A stretch of 64,000 bases of DNA from contig NZ_VLLI01000001.1 of assembly GCF_007830615.1 (NCBI RefSeq), forward strand, positions 124,001 to 188,000, read 5' to 3'. A model generated the notes under the pieces. It made no database searches. It was not told the origin of the DNA and saw only the letters and a program-made list of their open reading frames with translations. The stretch comes from Mucilaginibacter frigoritolerans. GTDB taxonomy: Bacteria; Bacteroidota; Bacteroidia; Sphingobacteriales; Sphingobacteriaceae. Position numbers and translations under genes: made by a program. Shown here one piece after another: positions 25,689 through 34,923 of the stretch. Each line of letters begins with the position of its first letter. Position 1 is the first letter of the stretch.

Positions 25689-27503
25689 ATGGAACCGAGT
25701 ATTCTCAACACTTATCAGCAAACCGCAGCATTTGCCCAGCAAGAGGCCGACAAATATAAAAAAATGGCTAATAACTATGGATTGTACAGGCTGTTGGCAT
25801 TTGGCTTGTTTATCCTTTCCATATGCGCTGCTATTGCTGTTGATGAAGTGGGAATTATAGGCTTCTCGCTAGCTGTTTTAGTTATTTGCTTTAGCTGGCT
25901 CATTAAAAAGCAAAATCATTTTGAAACCCTCGGCGCTTATTATCAGGACATAAAAAAGGTAAATGAAAATGAAATAACCAGTATTGAAAGCCGTGGCAAT
26001 ATGTATAATAATGGAGCCATGGTAAATAATGAAAAACATTATTACGCATCAGATCTGGATATTTTTGGCAACGGCTCTTTGTTTCAATTGGTAAACAGGT
26101 GCGCTACTTTTCCGGGTTTGGTTAAATTAGCCGGATGGTTAAATGCTCCAGCTAAAAAGGATGTAATTATACTGCGTCAGCAAGCGATTAGTGAAATTGC
26201 CAATAAGAACGATTGGAAGCTGGATATACAGGCCCACTTGCTATTTTCCCTGAAGCAGCAACGCGAACAAATCAAAAATCTGCTCGAATATTTAAAAATA
26301 CCCGTTGAATTAAAAGACGAAAAATGGCTCAGCCTGTATAGTAAGATTGCACCCTGGTTAGTGTTTGTTGCCATTATTACGGCTATATTTTATGTGCCTG
26401 CACGCTACTTTGTACCGATGTTAATGTTATTCAACTATCGCCTGGTTTCGTCACGATCAGAAATTGTAGATAAAACAGATTTGATTGCCGGGAAGATTGG
26501 GAAAACCCTGGCTCATTTTGTACTGGCCTTTAAAAGTATTGAAGGAGAGGACTGGCAGTCGGCTTATTTAAAAGAAGTATCGGCCAAAATAAAAACAGGG
26601 GATAAGGATAACGTTTCTCACAAAATACAACAGCTTTCGCTGCTGATAAATAAACTAAATTATCGACTTAACTTATTGGTGAAGTTTGTGCTTAATGTTT
26701 TTTGTTTGTGGGATATACGGCAGGTAATAGCCATTGAAAACTGGAAAAAAAACAACCACCAAAGTTTTGAAACAGCCTTTGATGTAGTTGCTGAATTTGA
26801 AGCCATCATCAGCCTGGCAAGCTTAAAAATAAATAACCACGATTGGTGCATACCTCAAATTGCTGATGGGGAAGGCTACACCATCATAGCAAAGCACCTG
26901 GCCCATCCGCTTATTAGTGGTGATAAACGTGTTGATAATGATTTTGAGCTGGATAACGCATTTAAGATCGATATTATCACCGGCTCAAACATGGCAGGTA
27001 AAAGTACCTTTCTACGTACCATAGGCATTAATACAGTGCTGGCCCTTTGCGGCGCCCCGGTTTGTGCCAGCGAAATGAAGGTATCGGTAATTACCATTAT
27101 TACCTACATGCGTATTAAAGATTCGCTGAATGAAAGTACCTCAACCTTTAAGGCTGAGCTTGACAGGCTACAGTTATTACTGAAGGCCGTTGAAAGCGAC
27201 GATAAGGTATTCTTTTTGATTGATGAGATGCTGCGGGGTACAAACTCGGTAGATAAATACAGGGGCTCAAAAGCGGTAATAGAGCAACTCATTAAAAAGA
27301 AAGCAGTAGGCATGGTGGCAACACACGATTTGCAGATTGCCGAACTGGAAGCCGCTCATCCTGATTATGTGCGTAATTTTTATTTCGATATAAAAGTAAA
27401 AGATGGCGAAATGCTGTTTGATTACAAGATTAAACATGGTGAGTGTAAAACCTTCAACGCTTCATTGCTGCTTAAGCAGATTGGGATTGATGTGGAGGAA
27501 TAG
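25689..27503 (+). CDS. Membrane-anchored MutS-family ATPase
   Basis: 604 residues. Two hydrophobic helices near the N terminus (about 35-53 and 57-74) and one or two more near 217-245 (VFVAIITAIFY, YFVPMLMLF) replace the mismatch-recognition domains of MutS. A helical lever follows, then the MutS ATPase: Walker A TGSNMAGKST at 430-439, the STFKAELDRL segment, Walker B VFFLIDEM at about 507-514, and the ATHDLQIAELE switch region. Mismatch-binding and Smr nuclease domains are absent, so this is neither MutS1 nor MutS2. The family is known in Bacteroidota but has no settled role. Confidence 0.8.
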   Translation: MEPSILNTYQQTAAFAQQEADKYKKMANNYGLYRLLAFGLFILSICAAIAVDEVGIIGFSLAVLVICFSWLIKKQNHFETLGAYYQDIKKVNENEITSIESRGNMYNNGAMVNNEKHYYASDLDIFGNGSLFQLVNRCATFPGLVKLAGWLNAPAKKDVIILRQQAISEIANKNDWKLDIQAHLLFSLKQQREQIKNLLEYLKIPVELKDEKWLSLYSKIAPWLVFVAIITAIFYVPARYFVPMLMLFNYRLVSSRSEIVDKTDLIAGKIGKTLAHFVLAFKSIEGEDWQSAYLKEVSAKIKTGDKDNVSHKIQQLSLLINKLNYRLNLLVKFVLNVFCLWDIRQVIAIENWKKNNHQSFETAFDVVAEFEAIISLASLKINNHDWCIPQIADGEGYTIIAKHLAHPLISGDKRVDNDFELDNAFKIDIITGSNMAGKSTFLRTIGINTVLALCGAPVCASEMKVSVITIITYMRIKDSLNESTSTFKAELDRLQLLLKAVESDDKVFFLIDEMLRGTNSVDKYRGSKAVIEQLIKKKAVGMVATHDLQIAELEAAHPDYVRNFYFDIKVKDGEMLFDYKIKHGECKTFNASLLLKQIGIDVEE

Positions 27504-27568
27504 AAATCAAAGAATAAAATCATCAGAGCCTGATAGATCATATCAAACTAAATAATTATCCGTTTGTC

Positions 27569-27615
27569 TATCCGTCCGGTTTTAGGTATTAGACAGATGG
27601 ACATCCTGTGGACAT
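27569..27615. repeat. Degenerate GTCCG repeat
   Basis: TATCCGTCCGGTTTTAGGTA keeps the left end of the family. The right end (GATGGACATCCTGTGGACAT) is only loosely related. It lies between the convergent MutS-like and TonB-receptor genes. Confidence 0.35.
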
Positions 27616-27629
27616 ATCCCTTAAACAAA

Positions 27630-27670
27630 AAAGCAGGAACCGGAGGTTTTACCCTGCTGATTCCTGCTTT
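27630..27670 (-). terminator. Rho-independent terminator of the barrel receptor gene
   Basis: AAAGCAGGAA (27630-27639) and TTCCTGCTTT (27661-27670) form a 10-bp stem with a 21-nt loop. On the minus strand the stem is followed by a T-rich tract (TTTTTTGTTT). It lies 34 bp past the stop of the receptor gene. Confidence 0.7.
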
Positions 27671-27703
27671 GTGAATTTTTATTATTTACTATACTACAGC
27701 TAA

Positions 27704-30220
27704 TTAATTACCTGCACCTATACCGCCCTGATCACCTTGTTTCTGATCATCATTCAGGCCTTTCTTTTGCTGTTGTGGATTGCTGAAGCTTACTTTACCA
27801 AAAGTATAGCTAAACGTTAAGCCCACAGAACGGAATGGAAACTCAAACTTGCTGGTCTGTGTAAAAGTAGGACTCACAGTGCTTGAGTTAAAGTCTTTGT
27901 ATTTGCTGAAAGGCTCGATAGTATTGATACCAATAGAAGCCTTTTTGTTAAATATTTGTTTCCTGACACCTGCACCTAATATACTAAACGCAGGATTACT
28001 TCCTTGTATAGTATATCTTGGAGAGTTTTCAACCGCAAATACTTCTGCAATGAAACCATTATTCAGTGTTACCGATCCGCTTAAGAAAGCGTTGTATGAT
28101 ATTCTGACACTGTTTTGAGTTTGATAAAAGCTATACAGCGGATAAACCGTTGGATCAAACGTAAATGCGTTTACACTTCCTCTTATAGTTAAAATCTTGA
28201 TAGGGTTTATCGATCCAAAAAAGCTTGCACCAAATGAGTTGTTTGTACCAATATTATAGTATTTGGTAAGTGTGCCGCTTGTAGAATCTCCTACAGCGCC
28301 ATCGCGAACAGTAATAACTTTTGCTACATTCTGGATTAATCCATCATTACGTTTATAGTAAACTGAGAAATTGATTACAGACGATTTAATAAACGTATTA
28401 TAGTTTAATTCTACAGTTTGTGATGTTTCAGGATCAAGATTTGGATTACCCACGCTTTGCACTAAAATATTGCTCTGGTTAAGAAATGGATTTAAGTATT
28501 GCAAGCTTGGCCTGGTTATACGCTTACTGTAGCTTAACTTCAAGGTTTGGGTTGAAGAAAGTGCTTTTTGTATAGTTAAACTCGGTATAAACGTATTATA
28601 GTTTTGACTAAACGGCGATAGTGCTTGTGATTGATTTATAGGATCGCCATGAATGTCTGTGTTTTCGAGCCTTGCACCCGCTAAAATGGTATAGCTCTTT
28701 GGCAAAGTAACGGTTAACACGGCGTAACCTGCACTAACATTCTGATTATAATTATATAAATTTGAATTAATAGGGTCAAATACTAAAGCACCGCCTGCAG
28801 CACTATCGGGAGAAAATACATTCGAAGTACTGCTTATTCTCCTGATAATCTCTTTACCACCTGCTTCCAACTTTAATACCTTGTTGATTGGTAAAGTATA
28901 ATCTAATTGTACTGTATATTCATTATTAATACCATCAATATTATCACCCTGGTTTGCGAAGGTTGAAGAAAACATGTTCGTATAGTTGGTTACTATTGAA
29001 CTATGGCTCCATTGGGTTGATAAACTGATTTCTTCGCCTTCTTTATGGAATTTGTGGGTAAAATCGATGTTCCAGTCAAAGCCGCCAAAAGAGTTGTGGC
29101 CAAGGGTTCTTGAAGTATCGGTATAATTATTTGTAGCGTCTATAAAATCTGTTTTAGAATTAAATGACTGTGCATTAGTATTAAACGTACCATCAGTAAC
29201 CCTAAAGGTTGATGTTATATTGTTATACTTATTAAAATCATATCCTGCGGTAAATGATCCTAAAACGCTGTATCGCTTTACACGACTGGTTCCGTTGCTT
29301 GTTTGTGATGTATGTGTAGCATCATCGGGATGAAAATCCTGGAACGATTGTGTAATAGATGTTTGCGGCCATGTAAAGTTACCACCTATATTAGCCGAAA
29401 GGGTTAAACGGTTTTTGGTGTAGTTGATGTTAGCATTGCCATTATTTTGACGTGTACCAAAACCACCACTTACCGAACCACTTAAACCCGACATATTGGT
29501 TTGCTTGGTTACAATGTTAATGATACCCGCAGTACCTTCTGCATCATATTTTGCAGATGGGTTGGTAATTACTTCTATTGATTTAATCTGATCTGCCGGA
29601 ATAGCTTTCAATAAATCTGATAAGCTGGCTGCAGTAGCGCCCGATGGCTTGCCGTTAATTAATACACGCACGTTACCATCACCACGAACAGATACGTTAC
29701 CGTTAATGTCAACAGCAACCAACGGTACTTTCTGCAATACATCTGATGCATTGCCACCGGCAGCAGTAAGGTCCTTCTCTACATTGTAAACCAATTTATC
29801 AATGTGGTTTTCAATCAGCGCTTTTTGGCCGGTAACAGTTACTTCTTTCAATACCTTTTGGCCTGGTGAAACCAAAACCTGCCCTAAATTTTTATCTGGC
29901 TTTGAATCGGTAGTAACTACAGGGTCAATTATTTTGGTTGGATACCCAATAAAGGTAATAGCTAGTTTATAGCTGCCGGGTTTTACACCATCAAGCTTAA
30001 AGTTTCCTTTTTCGTCGGTAACAACACCGGTAATAGGTGCTTTACCACCACTGCGATATAAGCCCACAGAGGCATAATCCATAGGTTTTTTGGTAACCGA
30101 GTCAATCAGTGTACCTGATATTTTCCCTACTATGCTTGATCCTCCGCCTGCGCCAAACTGGGCATTGGCTGCCGTTGCAAAACAACAAAATATTGCTATA
30201 ATTATGTAAAAACGCTTCAT
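27704..30220 (-). CDS. TonB-receptor-like outer-membrane barrel protein (OMP_b-brl_3 type)
   Basis: 838 residues with a signal peptide (MKRFYIIIAIFCCFATAANA). Residues about 30-115 form a carboxypeptidase regulatory-like beta-sandwich (GTLIDSVTKKPMDYASVGLY). Residues about 125-225 form a plug domain (LQKVPLVAVDINGNVSVRGD, VLINGKPSG, IEVITNPSAKYDAEGTAGII). The remainder is a 22-strand-type barrel. No TonB box is obvious. After the last strand (VGLTFSYTFGKVSF) there is a hydrophilic Gln/Lys/Gly tail, so the protein does not end on an aromatic residue. No SusD partner is present, which argues against a SusCD glycan system. Ligand unknown. Confidence 0.85.
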   Translation of the reverse strand: MKRFYIIIAIFCCFATAANAQFGAGGGSSIVGKISGTLIDSVTKKPMDYASVGLYRSGGKAPITGVVTDEKGNFKLDGVKPGSYKLAITFIGYPTKIIDPVVTTDSKPDKNLGQVLVSPGQKVLKEVTVTGQKALIENHIDKLVYNVEKDLTAAGGNASDVLQKVPLVAVDINGNVSVRGDGNVRVLINGKPSGATAASLSDLLKAIPADQIKSIEVITNPSAKYDAEGTAGIINIVTKQTNMSGLSGSVSGGFGTRQNNGNANINYTKNRLTLSANIGGNFTWPQTSITQSFQDFHPDDATHTSQTSNGTSRVKRYSVLGSFTAGYDFNKYNNITSTFRVTDGTFNTNAQSFNSKTDFIDATNNYTDTSRTLGHNSFGGFDWNIDFTHKFHKEGEEISLSTQWSHSSIVTNYTNMFSSTFANQGDNIDGINNEYTVQLDYTLPINKVLKLEAGGKEIIRRISSTSNVFSPDSAAGGALVFDPINSNLYNYNQNVSAGYAVLTVTLPKSYTILAGARLENTDIHGDPINQSQALSPFSQNYNTFIPSLTIQKALSSTQTLKLSYSKRITRPSLQYLNPFLNQSNILVQSVGNPNLDPETSQTVELNYNTFIKSSVINFSVYYKRNDGLIQNVAKVITVRDGAVGDSTSGTLTKYYNIGTNNSFGASFFGSINPIKILTIRGSVNAFTFDPTVYPLYSFYQTQNSVRISYNAFLSGSVTLNNGFIAEVFAVENSPRYTIQGSNPAFSILGAGVRKQIFNKKASIGINTIEPFSKYKDFNSSTVSPTFTQTSKFEFPFRSVGLTFSYTFGKVSFSNPQQQKKGLNDDQKQGDQGGIGAGN

Positions 30221-30380
30221 TTCTGGTATTTTTTCTAATTGGAGGCGAAAATACTTGAAATGTTACACGCTTTACCGCTTTATTTTTGCCATCACCCAGA
30301 TGTAACAAATTAGTTACGATGCAATATTGTTATTTATTGTGTCTTTAAGACACTCTGGTGACAAATCAGCCTGATACAGT

Positions 30381-33300
30381 TTATAATACAATATTTACTA
30401 TCCTGCCTTTTACCACTATTACCTTTTTAGGTGCTTTGCCATCCAGGTATTTTTGTACATCGGCATTGGCTAAAACGCTGGCTTCAATATCTTTTGGCTC
30501 AAGGCTCAGCGATATGCTCAAATTCATTTTTGTTTTACCATTGATAGAGATAGGATAAGCAAACTCATCCTCAATTAAATACGCGGCGTTGAACTTAGGA
30601 TAAGGCGCATACGATAACGTACCGGCTTCATTGCCCAACAATACCCAAAGCTCCTCACAAATGTGTGGTGCATAAGGCGACAGGATGGTTACCATATCCT
30701 GCAAAATACTGCGCTTGTTGCACTTCAAATCGGTTAGCTCGTTTACGGCTATCATAAAGCTGGATACCGAAGTATTGAACGAGAAACGATCAATATCTTC
30801 CTCAACCTTGCGGATAATTTTATGTAATGATTTTAGCTCTGCTTTGGTAGGCTCTTCGTTAAGTACGGTAAACTCCCAGGCATCGTTATGGAATAACCGC
30901 CAGAACTTGCGTAAAAACTTAAACACGCCCTCAATACCATTAGTGTTCCACGGTTTGCTTTGCTCCAGCGGACCTAAAAACATCTCGTACATACGCAAAG
31001 TATCGGCACCGTAACGCTCAATCAAATCATCAGGGTTAACCACGTTGAATTTAGATTTCGACATCTTTTCAACTTCCACACCACAGATGTATTTGCCGCC
31101 TTCTAAAATAAACTCGGCGTTGGCATATTCCTCGCGCCATTTTTTGAATTTATCAATGTTCAGCACATCATTCTCCACAATATTTACATCAACATGCAAA
31201 GGCGATGTTTGGTATTGCTTGCTTAATCCGTATGATACAAAGGTGTTGGTGCCACGGCCCAGCTCATCAATCAGCCTGTAAACAAAGTTACTACGACCCT
31301 GAATCATGCCCTGATTAATAAGCTTTTTAAAAGGCTCTTCTTCAACCACCAGGTTCATGTCTTTCAAAAACTTGTTCCAGAAACGACTGTACAGCAGGTG
31401 CCCGGTAGCATGCTCGCTGCCGCCAATATACAGGTCAACATCTTTCCAGTAGGCTATAGCTTCTTTTGATGCAAATTCATGATCGTTATTAGCATCCATG
31501 TAGCGGTACCAGTACCAACTGCTGCCTGCCCAACCCGGCATGGTGCTGAGTTCGTATTCAAAAGCATCGGCCCCCTCTAAATCTCCCCCGGTAGGGGAGA
31601 CTTTAACTTCGCTATCGGCATCGCCTGATAACAAGGTTTTATCTCTATCTGGTAAGCTATCTAACTTCAGCTTTATTTTTTCAACAATACCAGTAGGATT
31701 TTCTAAAACTTCATCATTTGTAAATTTGATTACTGTAAATCCGAAGTGGTTTAAAACTTCAGTTCTGGCATCATCAGCTTCTTTATTTAATTTATGATGA
31801 TGTCCATCAAGTTCTATAACTAATCCTTTTTGCAGCGAAACAAAATCGGCTATAAATTGACCTATTGAATGTTGTCTTCTGATTTTATGACCAGATTGGT
31901 TGTTTCTTAACAGTTGCCAAAGAATATTTTCGGCTTCAGTAGGCTGATTTCGGTGAGCCTGACTAAATTCCTTCAATTGTTCATAATACACAGGGTCAGC
32001 CGTTTCCCGATAATTGGCAGCCTGCTCAGAAAGCCCTCCCTTCCGGGTAGGGTTTGGGTGGGGCTTGTAATTCCATCCGGTAGCCCTTGCCAATGGTGGT
32101 TCGCCGCTTTCGGTAGGTAAATATTTATCAACCTCTGGCAGTACCAGTGGTAAATGGCTTTCTTCAATTAAATAAGGCAGCTCATCCTTAAAATAAACAG
32201 GAACAGGCTCGCCCCAGTAACGCTGACGGCCAAATATGGCATCCCTCATCCTGAAGTTTACCTTTGCCTTGCCTGCTCCAATGGCCTCTAATTTGGCTAC
32301 TACCGCTGCGGTTGCTTCCTTATAGGTCAAACCGTTAATAAAATCAGAATTAATGTATTTACCTTCCTTGGTTGGGTCGGCCTCGATATCAATTTTTTGT
32401 AGGTCGATGATCGGTACTATCGGCAAATTAAAATACTTGGCAAACAGGTAATCGCGCTGATCGCCTGATGGTACGGCCATTACGGCACCGGTTCCATATC
32501 CGGCCAAAACGTAATCGGCAATCCAGATCTGTACCTTTTCGCCATTAAGCGGATTAAGCACATAACTACCTGTAAAGGCACCCGATACCGTTTTAGCATC
32601 GGCCATACGCTCCAACTCCGATTTCTTTTTTGTTTTGGTGATATACGCCTCAATATCAGCCTTTTGTGCCGGTGTAGTTAATACATCAACCAACTCATGC
32701 TCTGGAGCTATCACCAAAAAGGTAACCCCGAAAATGGTATCTACCCTGGTAGTAAAAACTTCGATGTAGTGATTAGTGGTTAGTGATTTGATATTAGCTG
32801 CATTGTCAATAGGAAATTTAACACTTGCACCCACGCTTTTGCCTATCCAGTTGCGTTGCATTTCTTTTAAAGGCTCGGGCCAGTCAATGGTATCTAAGCC
32901 CTGCAATAACCTGTCGGCATAGGCGGTAATACGCATGCTCCACTGCATCATTTTCTTTTGCTCAACAGGGTAGCCTCCGCGCTCGCTAAAGCCGTCTTTC
33001 ACTTCATCATTAGCCAATACGGTACCCAATGCAGGGCACCAGTTTACGGTGCTTTCGCGTAGGTAGGTAAGGCGGTATTTTAATAGCTCGGCCTGCTGCT
33101 CCTGGTTGCTCATGGCTTTCCATTGCGCAGCGGTAAAGCTTAATATTTCTTCATCGCATACGGCATTGATGCCTGCCGATCCGTTTTGCTCAAAATGGCT
33201 TACCAGTTTGGCAATGCTTTCGGCTTTATCAGCATCTTTATTATACCAGCTGTTAAACAACTGCATAAATATCCACTGTGTCCATTTATAATAGCCAGGC

Positions 33301-33683
33301 GAGCTGGTACGCACCTCACGACTCCAATCAAAAGAGAAACCAATCTGATCCAGCTGACGGCGATAGGTGGCAATATTGGCCTCGGTAGTTATAGCAGGGT
33401 GCTGCCCGGTTTGTATGGCATATTGCTCGGCAGGTAAGCCAAAGCTGTCATATCCCATAGGGTGCAGCACGTTGAAGCCCTTTAAACGCTTGTAACGCGC
33501 AAAAATATCAGAGGCGATATAGCCCAGCGGATGGCCCACATGCAAGCCCGCACCAGAAGGGTAGGGGAACATATCAAGCACATAATACTTGGGTTTGGTA
33601 GTTTTATCTTCGGCTTTAAATGTCTGATGATCAGCCCAAAACTGCTGCCACTTTTTTTCTATATCTTTAAATTGATAGTCCAT
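30381..33683 (-). CDS. leuS: Leucyl-tRNA synthetase with in-frame DUF559 nuclease insertion
   Basis: 1100 residues, about 165 longer than usual for Bacteroidota. Class I motifs are intact: [18 protein letters not shown] near 38-55 (HIGH box as HVGH), the editing domain, [11 protein letters not shown] near 490, [17 protein letters not shown] near 716, and EKMSKSKFN with the KMSKS lysines. Between [10 protein letters not shown] and [12 protein letters not shown] lies an extra segment, residues about 540-705. It contains a complete DUF559 domain bounded at the DNA level by palindromic inverted ends. Removing it gives about 934 residues. The enzyme charges tRNA-Leu and is essential, so the insertion must be tolerated or removed. 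Confidence 0.93.
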   Translation of the reverse strand: MDYQFKDIEKKWQQFWADHQTFKAEDKTTKPKYYVLDMFPYPSGAGLHVGHPLGYIASDIFARYKRLKGFNVLHPMGYDSFGLPAEQYAIQTGQHPAITTEANIATYRRQLDQIGFSFDWSREVRTSSPGYYKWTQWIFMQLFNSWYNKDADKAESIAKLVSHFEQNGSAGINAVCDEEILSFTAAQWKAMSNQEQQAELLKYRLTYLRESTVNWCPALGTVLANDEVKDGFSERGGYPVEQKKMMQWSMRITAYADRLLQGLDTIDWPEPLKEMQRNWIGKSVGASVKFPIDNAANIKSLTTNHYIEVFTTRVDTIFGVTFLVIAPEHELVDVLTTPAQKADIEAYITKTKKKSELERMADAKTVSGAFTGSYVLNPLNGEKVQIWIADYVLAGYGTGAVMAVPSGDQRDYLFAKYFNLPIVPIIDLQKIDIEADPTKEGKYINSDFINGLTYKEATAAVVAKLEAIGAGKAKVNFRMRDAIFGRQRYWGEPVPVYFKDELPYLIEESHLPLVLPEVDKYLPTESGEPPLARATGWNYKPHPNPTRKGGLSEQAANYRETADPVYYEQLKEFSQAHRNQPTEAENILWQLLRNNQSGHKIRRQHSIGQFIADFVSLQKGLVIELDGHHHKLNKEADDARTEVLNHFGFTVIKFTNDEVLENPTGIVEKIKLKLDSLPDRDKTLLSGDADSEVKVSPTGGDLEGADAFEYELSTMPGWAGSSWYWYRYMDANNDHEFASKEAIAYWKDVDLYIGGSEHATGHLLYSRFWNKFLKDMNLVVEEEPFKKLINQGMIQGRSNFVYRLIDELGRGTNTFVSYGLSKQYQTSPLHVDVNIVENDVLNIDKFKKWREEYANAEFILEGGKYICGVEVEKMSKSKFNVVNPDDLIERYGADTLRMYEMFLGPLEQSKPWNTNGIEGVFKFLRKFWRLFHNDAWEFTVLNEEPTKAELKSLHKIIRKVEEDIDRFSFNTSVSSFMIAVNELTDLKCNKRSILQDMVTILSPYAPHICEELWVLLGNEAGTLSYAPYPKFNAAYLIEDEFAYPISINGKTKMNLSISLSLEPKDIEASVLANADVQKYLDGKAPKKVIVVKGRIVNIVL
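31569..32068 (-). mobile_element. Palindrome-bounded DUF559 nuclease element inside leuS
   Basis: Left end (coding strand) at 32066-32030 reads AAGCCCCACCCAAACCC and continues into a CCC/GGG hairpin. The right end at 31569-31608 on the plus strand reads GGCCCCCTCTAAATCTCC then CGGTAGGGGAGACTTT, with the perfect stem TCTCCCC/GGGGAGA. The ends are imperfect inverted repeats of about 37 bp. Between them, leuS residues about 566-677 form a DUF559 domain: [70 protein letters not shown]. The acidic residues expected of this Vsr-like nuclease fold (ADF, IELDG) are present. The whole unit is in frame with leuS. Mobility is inferred from the shared ends at 35760, 39893 and 53783. Confidence 0.75.
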
Positions 33684-33766
33684 TGGTTAATTTAACGCGT
33701 AATAGCCCGCGAAATTAATAAAATCCCTATTAGTTTGGTAGCTTTTTGTTTGTTGATTGTGGGAGT

Positions 33767-33856
33767 AGTCCATAGTCGATGGTCCATAGACCATCGACTT
33801 CCCCTGTACTGTCCGTCCGAAACGGAGTATAGGGTATGTGGAATAATTGCGGACAG
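33767..33856. repeat. Composite repeat unit A (CCATAGTCGA block + GTCCG palindrome)
   Basis: 33767-33800 is a CCATAGTCGATGGTCCATAG-type block made of overlapping CCATRG/GTC words. 33804-33856 is a GTCCG palindrome: CTGTACTGTCCGTCCGAAAC at the left, GTATAGGGTA in the middle, GCGGACAG at the right. The two parts abut. Confidence 0.8.
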
Positions 33857-33920
33857 AAGAGAGCTTAGTTTACAGTTCACAGACGATAGTGGATGCACTA
33901 TGACTTCTGCTTTACATATC

Positions 33921-34015
33921 CATCGACTCTATGGTCTATGGACTATCGACTATGGACTTCCCCTGTACTGTCCGTCCGGTTTTGAGTATAGGGTATGCGG
34001 AATAATTGCGGACAG
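33921..34015. repeat. Composite repeat unit B
   Basis: 33921-33960 carries the CATCGACTCTATGGTCTATG block and 33962-34015 the GTCCG palindrome (CCTGTACTGTCCGTCCGG ... ATTGCGGACAG). Its palindrome is nearly identical to that of unit A apart from a few substitutions, and both lie in the same orientation. Confidence 0.8.
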
Positions 34016-34102
34016 GTCTGTGTTCATTAGTTCGTTGGTTCATTGGTAGTATGGTGGCGGGTTCCTGGTAAATTGCTTTGCATATCATCACAATGGACTC
34101 CT

Positions 34103-34154
34103 TCCGTCCGGTTTGTTAATAGGTACCCTATACCTAATTTCGGACGGACAGTAC
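34103..34154. repeat. GTCCG palindrome in inverted orientation
   Basis: CCGTCCGGTTTGTTAATAGG ... CGGACGGACAGTAC. The central TACCCTATAC is the reverse complement of the GTATAGGGTA core of units A and B, so this copy is inverted relative to them. No CCATAG block precedes it. Confidence 0.75.
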
Positions 34155-34194
34155 AACATCAGGGTGACACCCTTTGGTTATCTACCTTTCAAAT

Positions 34195-34276
34195 CTATCG
34201 ACTATCGACCATGGACTATCGACTCCCCGTCCGCTTTGTCAACTACTACCCTATACTCCGTTTCGGACGAACAGTA
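34195..34276. repeat. Composite repeat unit C
   Basis: 34195-34225 is the CCATAGTCGA-type block (ATCGACTATCGACCATGGAC). 34227-34276 is the GTCCG palindrome (CCGTCCGCTTTGTCAAC, core ACCCTATACT, end TTTCGGACGAACAGTAC), in the inverted orientation relative to units A and B. Confidence 0.75.
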
Positions 34277-34671
34277 CAGCGCTAATTCAGCTATCTCAAC
34301 TGATAAAAAAGATGATATTTTATTTGAGAATTTAGCTGCAATTTGGTATATTTGTATGTATACCGACAGGGTAAATCAATCCACCACAATTTCCTGATTT
34401 AGTATCGCAGCCATCCTGAATTATCTATTTTTTAATAGGTAAGTATAGGTAAGGGTATTTTTAATTTTCAAGGTTTAAAATTTATATCAGTATTAATAAT
34501 TGATATACTATTTTTATTATTCAGGTAGATAACTTTTATGGCAGGTTAGCCTTAATCAGGTTAATGATAAATAAATCAATTCAGGTTGATATTAATATCA
34601 AATTATTTAGTTGCGGATTAATCTGATTTTATAATTAATAGGCTGATAGTTTATTGACTAATTAATTGCTA

Positions 34672-34753
34672 TCTATGGACTATCGACCATGGACTTTTCC
34701 CTGTATCGTCCGTCCGAAAATAAGTATAGGGTAGTGATGGACAAAGCGGACAG
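34672..34753. repeat. Composite repeat unit D
   Basis: 34672-34697 is a CTATGGACTATCGACCATGG block and 34701-34753 a GTCCG palindrome (CTGTATCGTCCGTCCG, core GTATAGGGTA, end AAAGCGGACAG). It is separated from unit C by about 400 bp of AT-rich DNA. Confidence 0.75.
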
Positions 34754-34888
34754 TTGCTTATACAAATTATTTCATCGCGGTGGTAAAATAATAAACCAAA
34801 TGTTACAATCTTTCGTACAAATGGCCTAGCAAACCTAAATAAACGCCCCCCTGGTTTAAATAGTATTCACTTTAGTTGTATTAATAAA

Positions 34889-34896
34889 TATCTTTG
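34889..34896 (+). promoter_or_regulatory. Possible -7 element for the lipoprotein gene
   Basis: TATCTTTG matches the Bacteroidota TAnnTTTG element and lies 28 bp before the ATG at 34924. No convincing -33 TTTG is spaced from it, so this is tentative. Confidence 0.35.
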
Positions 34897-34923
34897 TTTC
34901 ATAAACACAACAAAAACCTCATC

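Larger units (their letters stand above)
33684..34923. repeat. Repeat-rich non-coding stretch upstream of leuS
   Basis: No credible gene. 33.76-34.28 and 34.67-34.75 kb hold alternating CCATAGTCGA-type repeats and GTCCG palindromes, listed separately. About 34022-34046 is a GTTCATTAGTTCGTTGGTTC word repeat. 34290-34670 is AT-rich and unrelated to the repeats, with a TTGATATTAATATCAA palindrome. A putative promoter for the downstream lipoprotein lies at the end. Open frames that cross this stretch are made of repeat sequence. Confidence 0.8.

Noticed and set aside
31569-32068. Insertion in leuS as an intein
   Set aside because: No Cys/Ser at the upstream junction, no HN at the downstream junction, and no Hint-type blocks; DUF559 is not the usual intein endonuclease.
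31569-32068. Insertion in leuS as a group I or II intron
   Set aside because: The frame is open throughout and the translated DUF559 domain is continuous with leuS; no intron core motifs seen.
33735-34397. Three overlapping plus-strand open frames in the leuS upstream region
   Set aside because: Their translations are repeats of the same motif (LSTMDYRLP and SVSDGQYS types) produced by the composite DNA repeats; no protein character or start signal.
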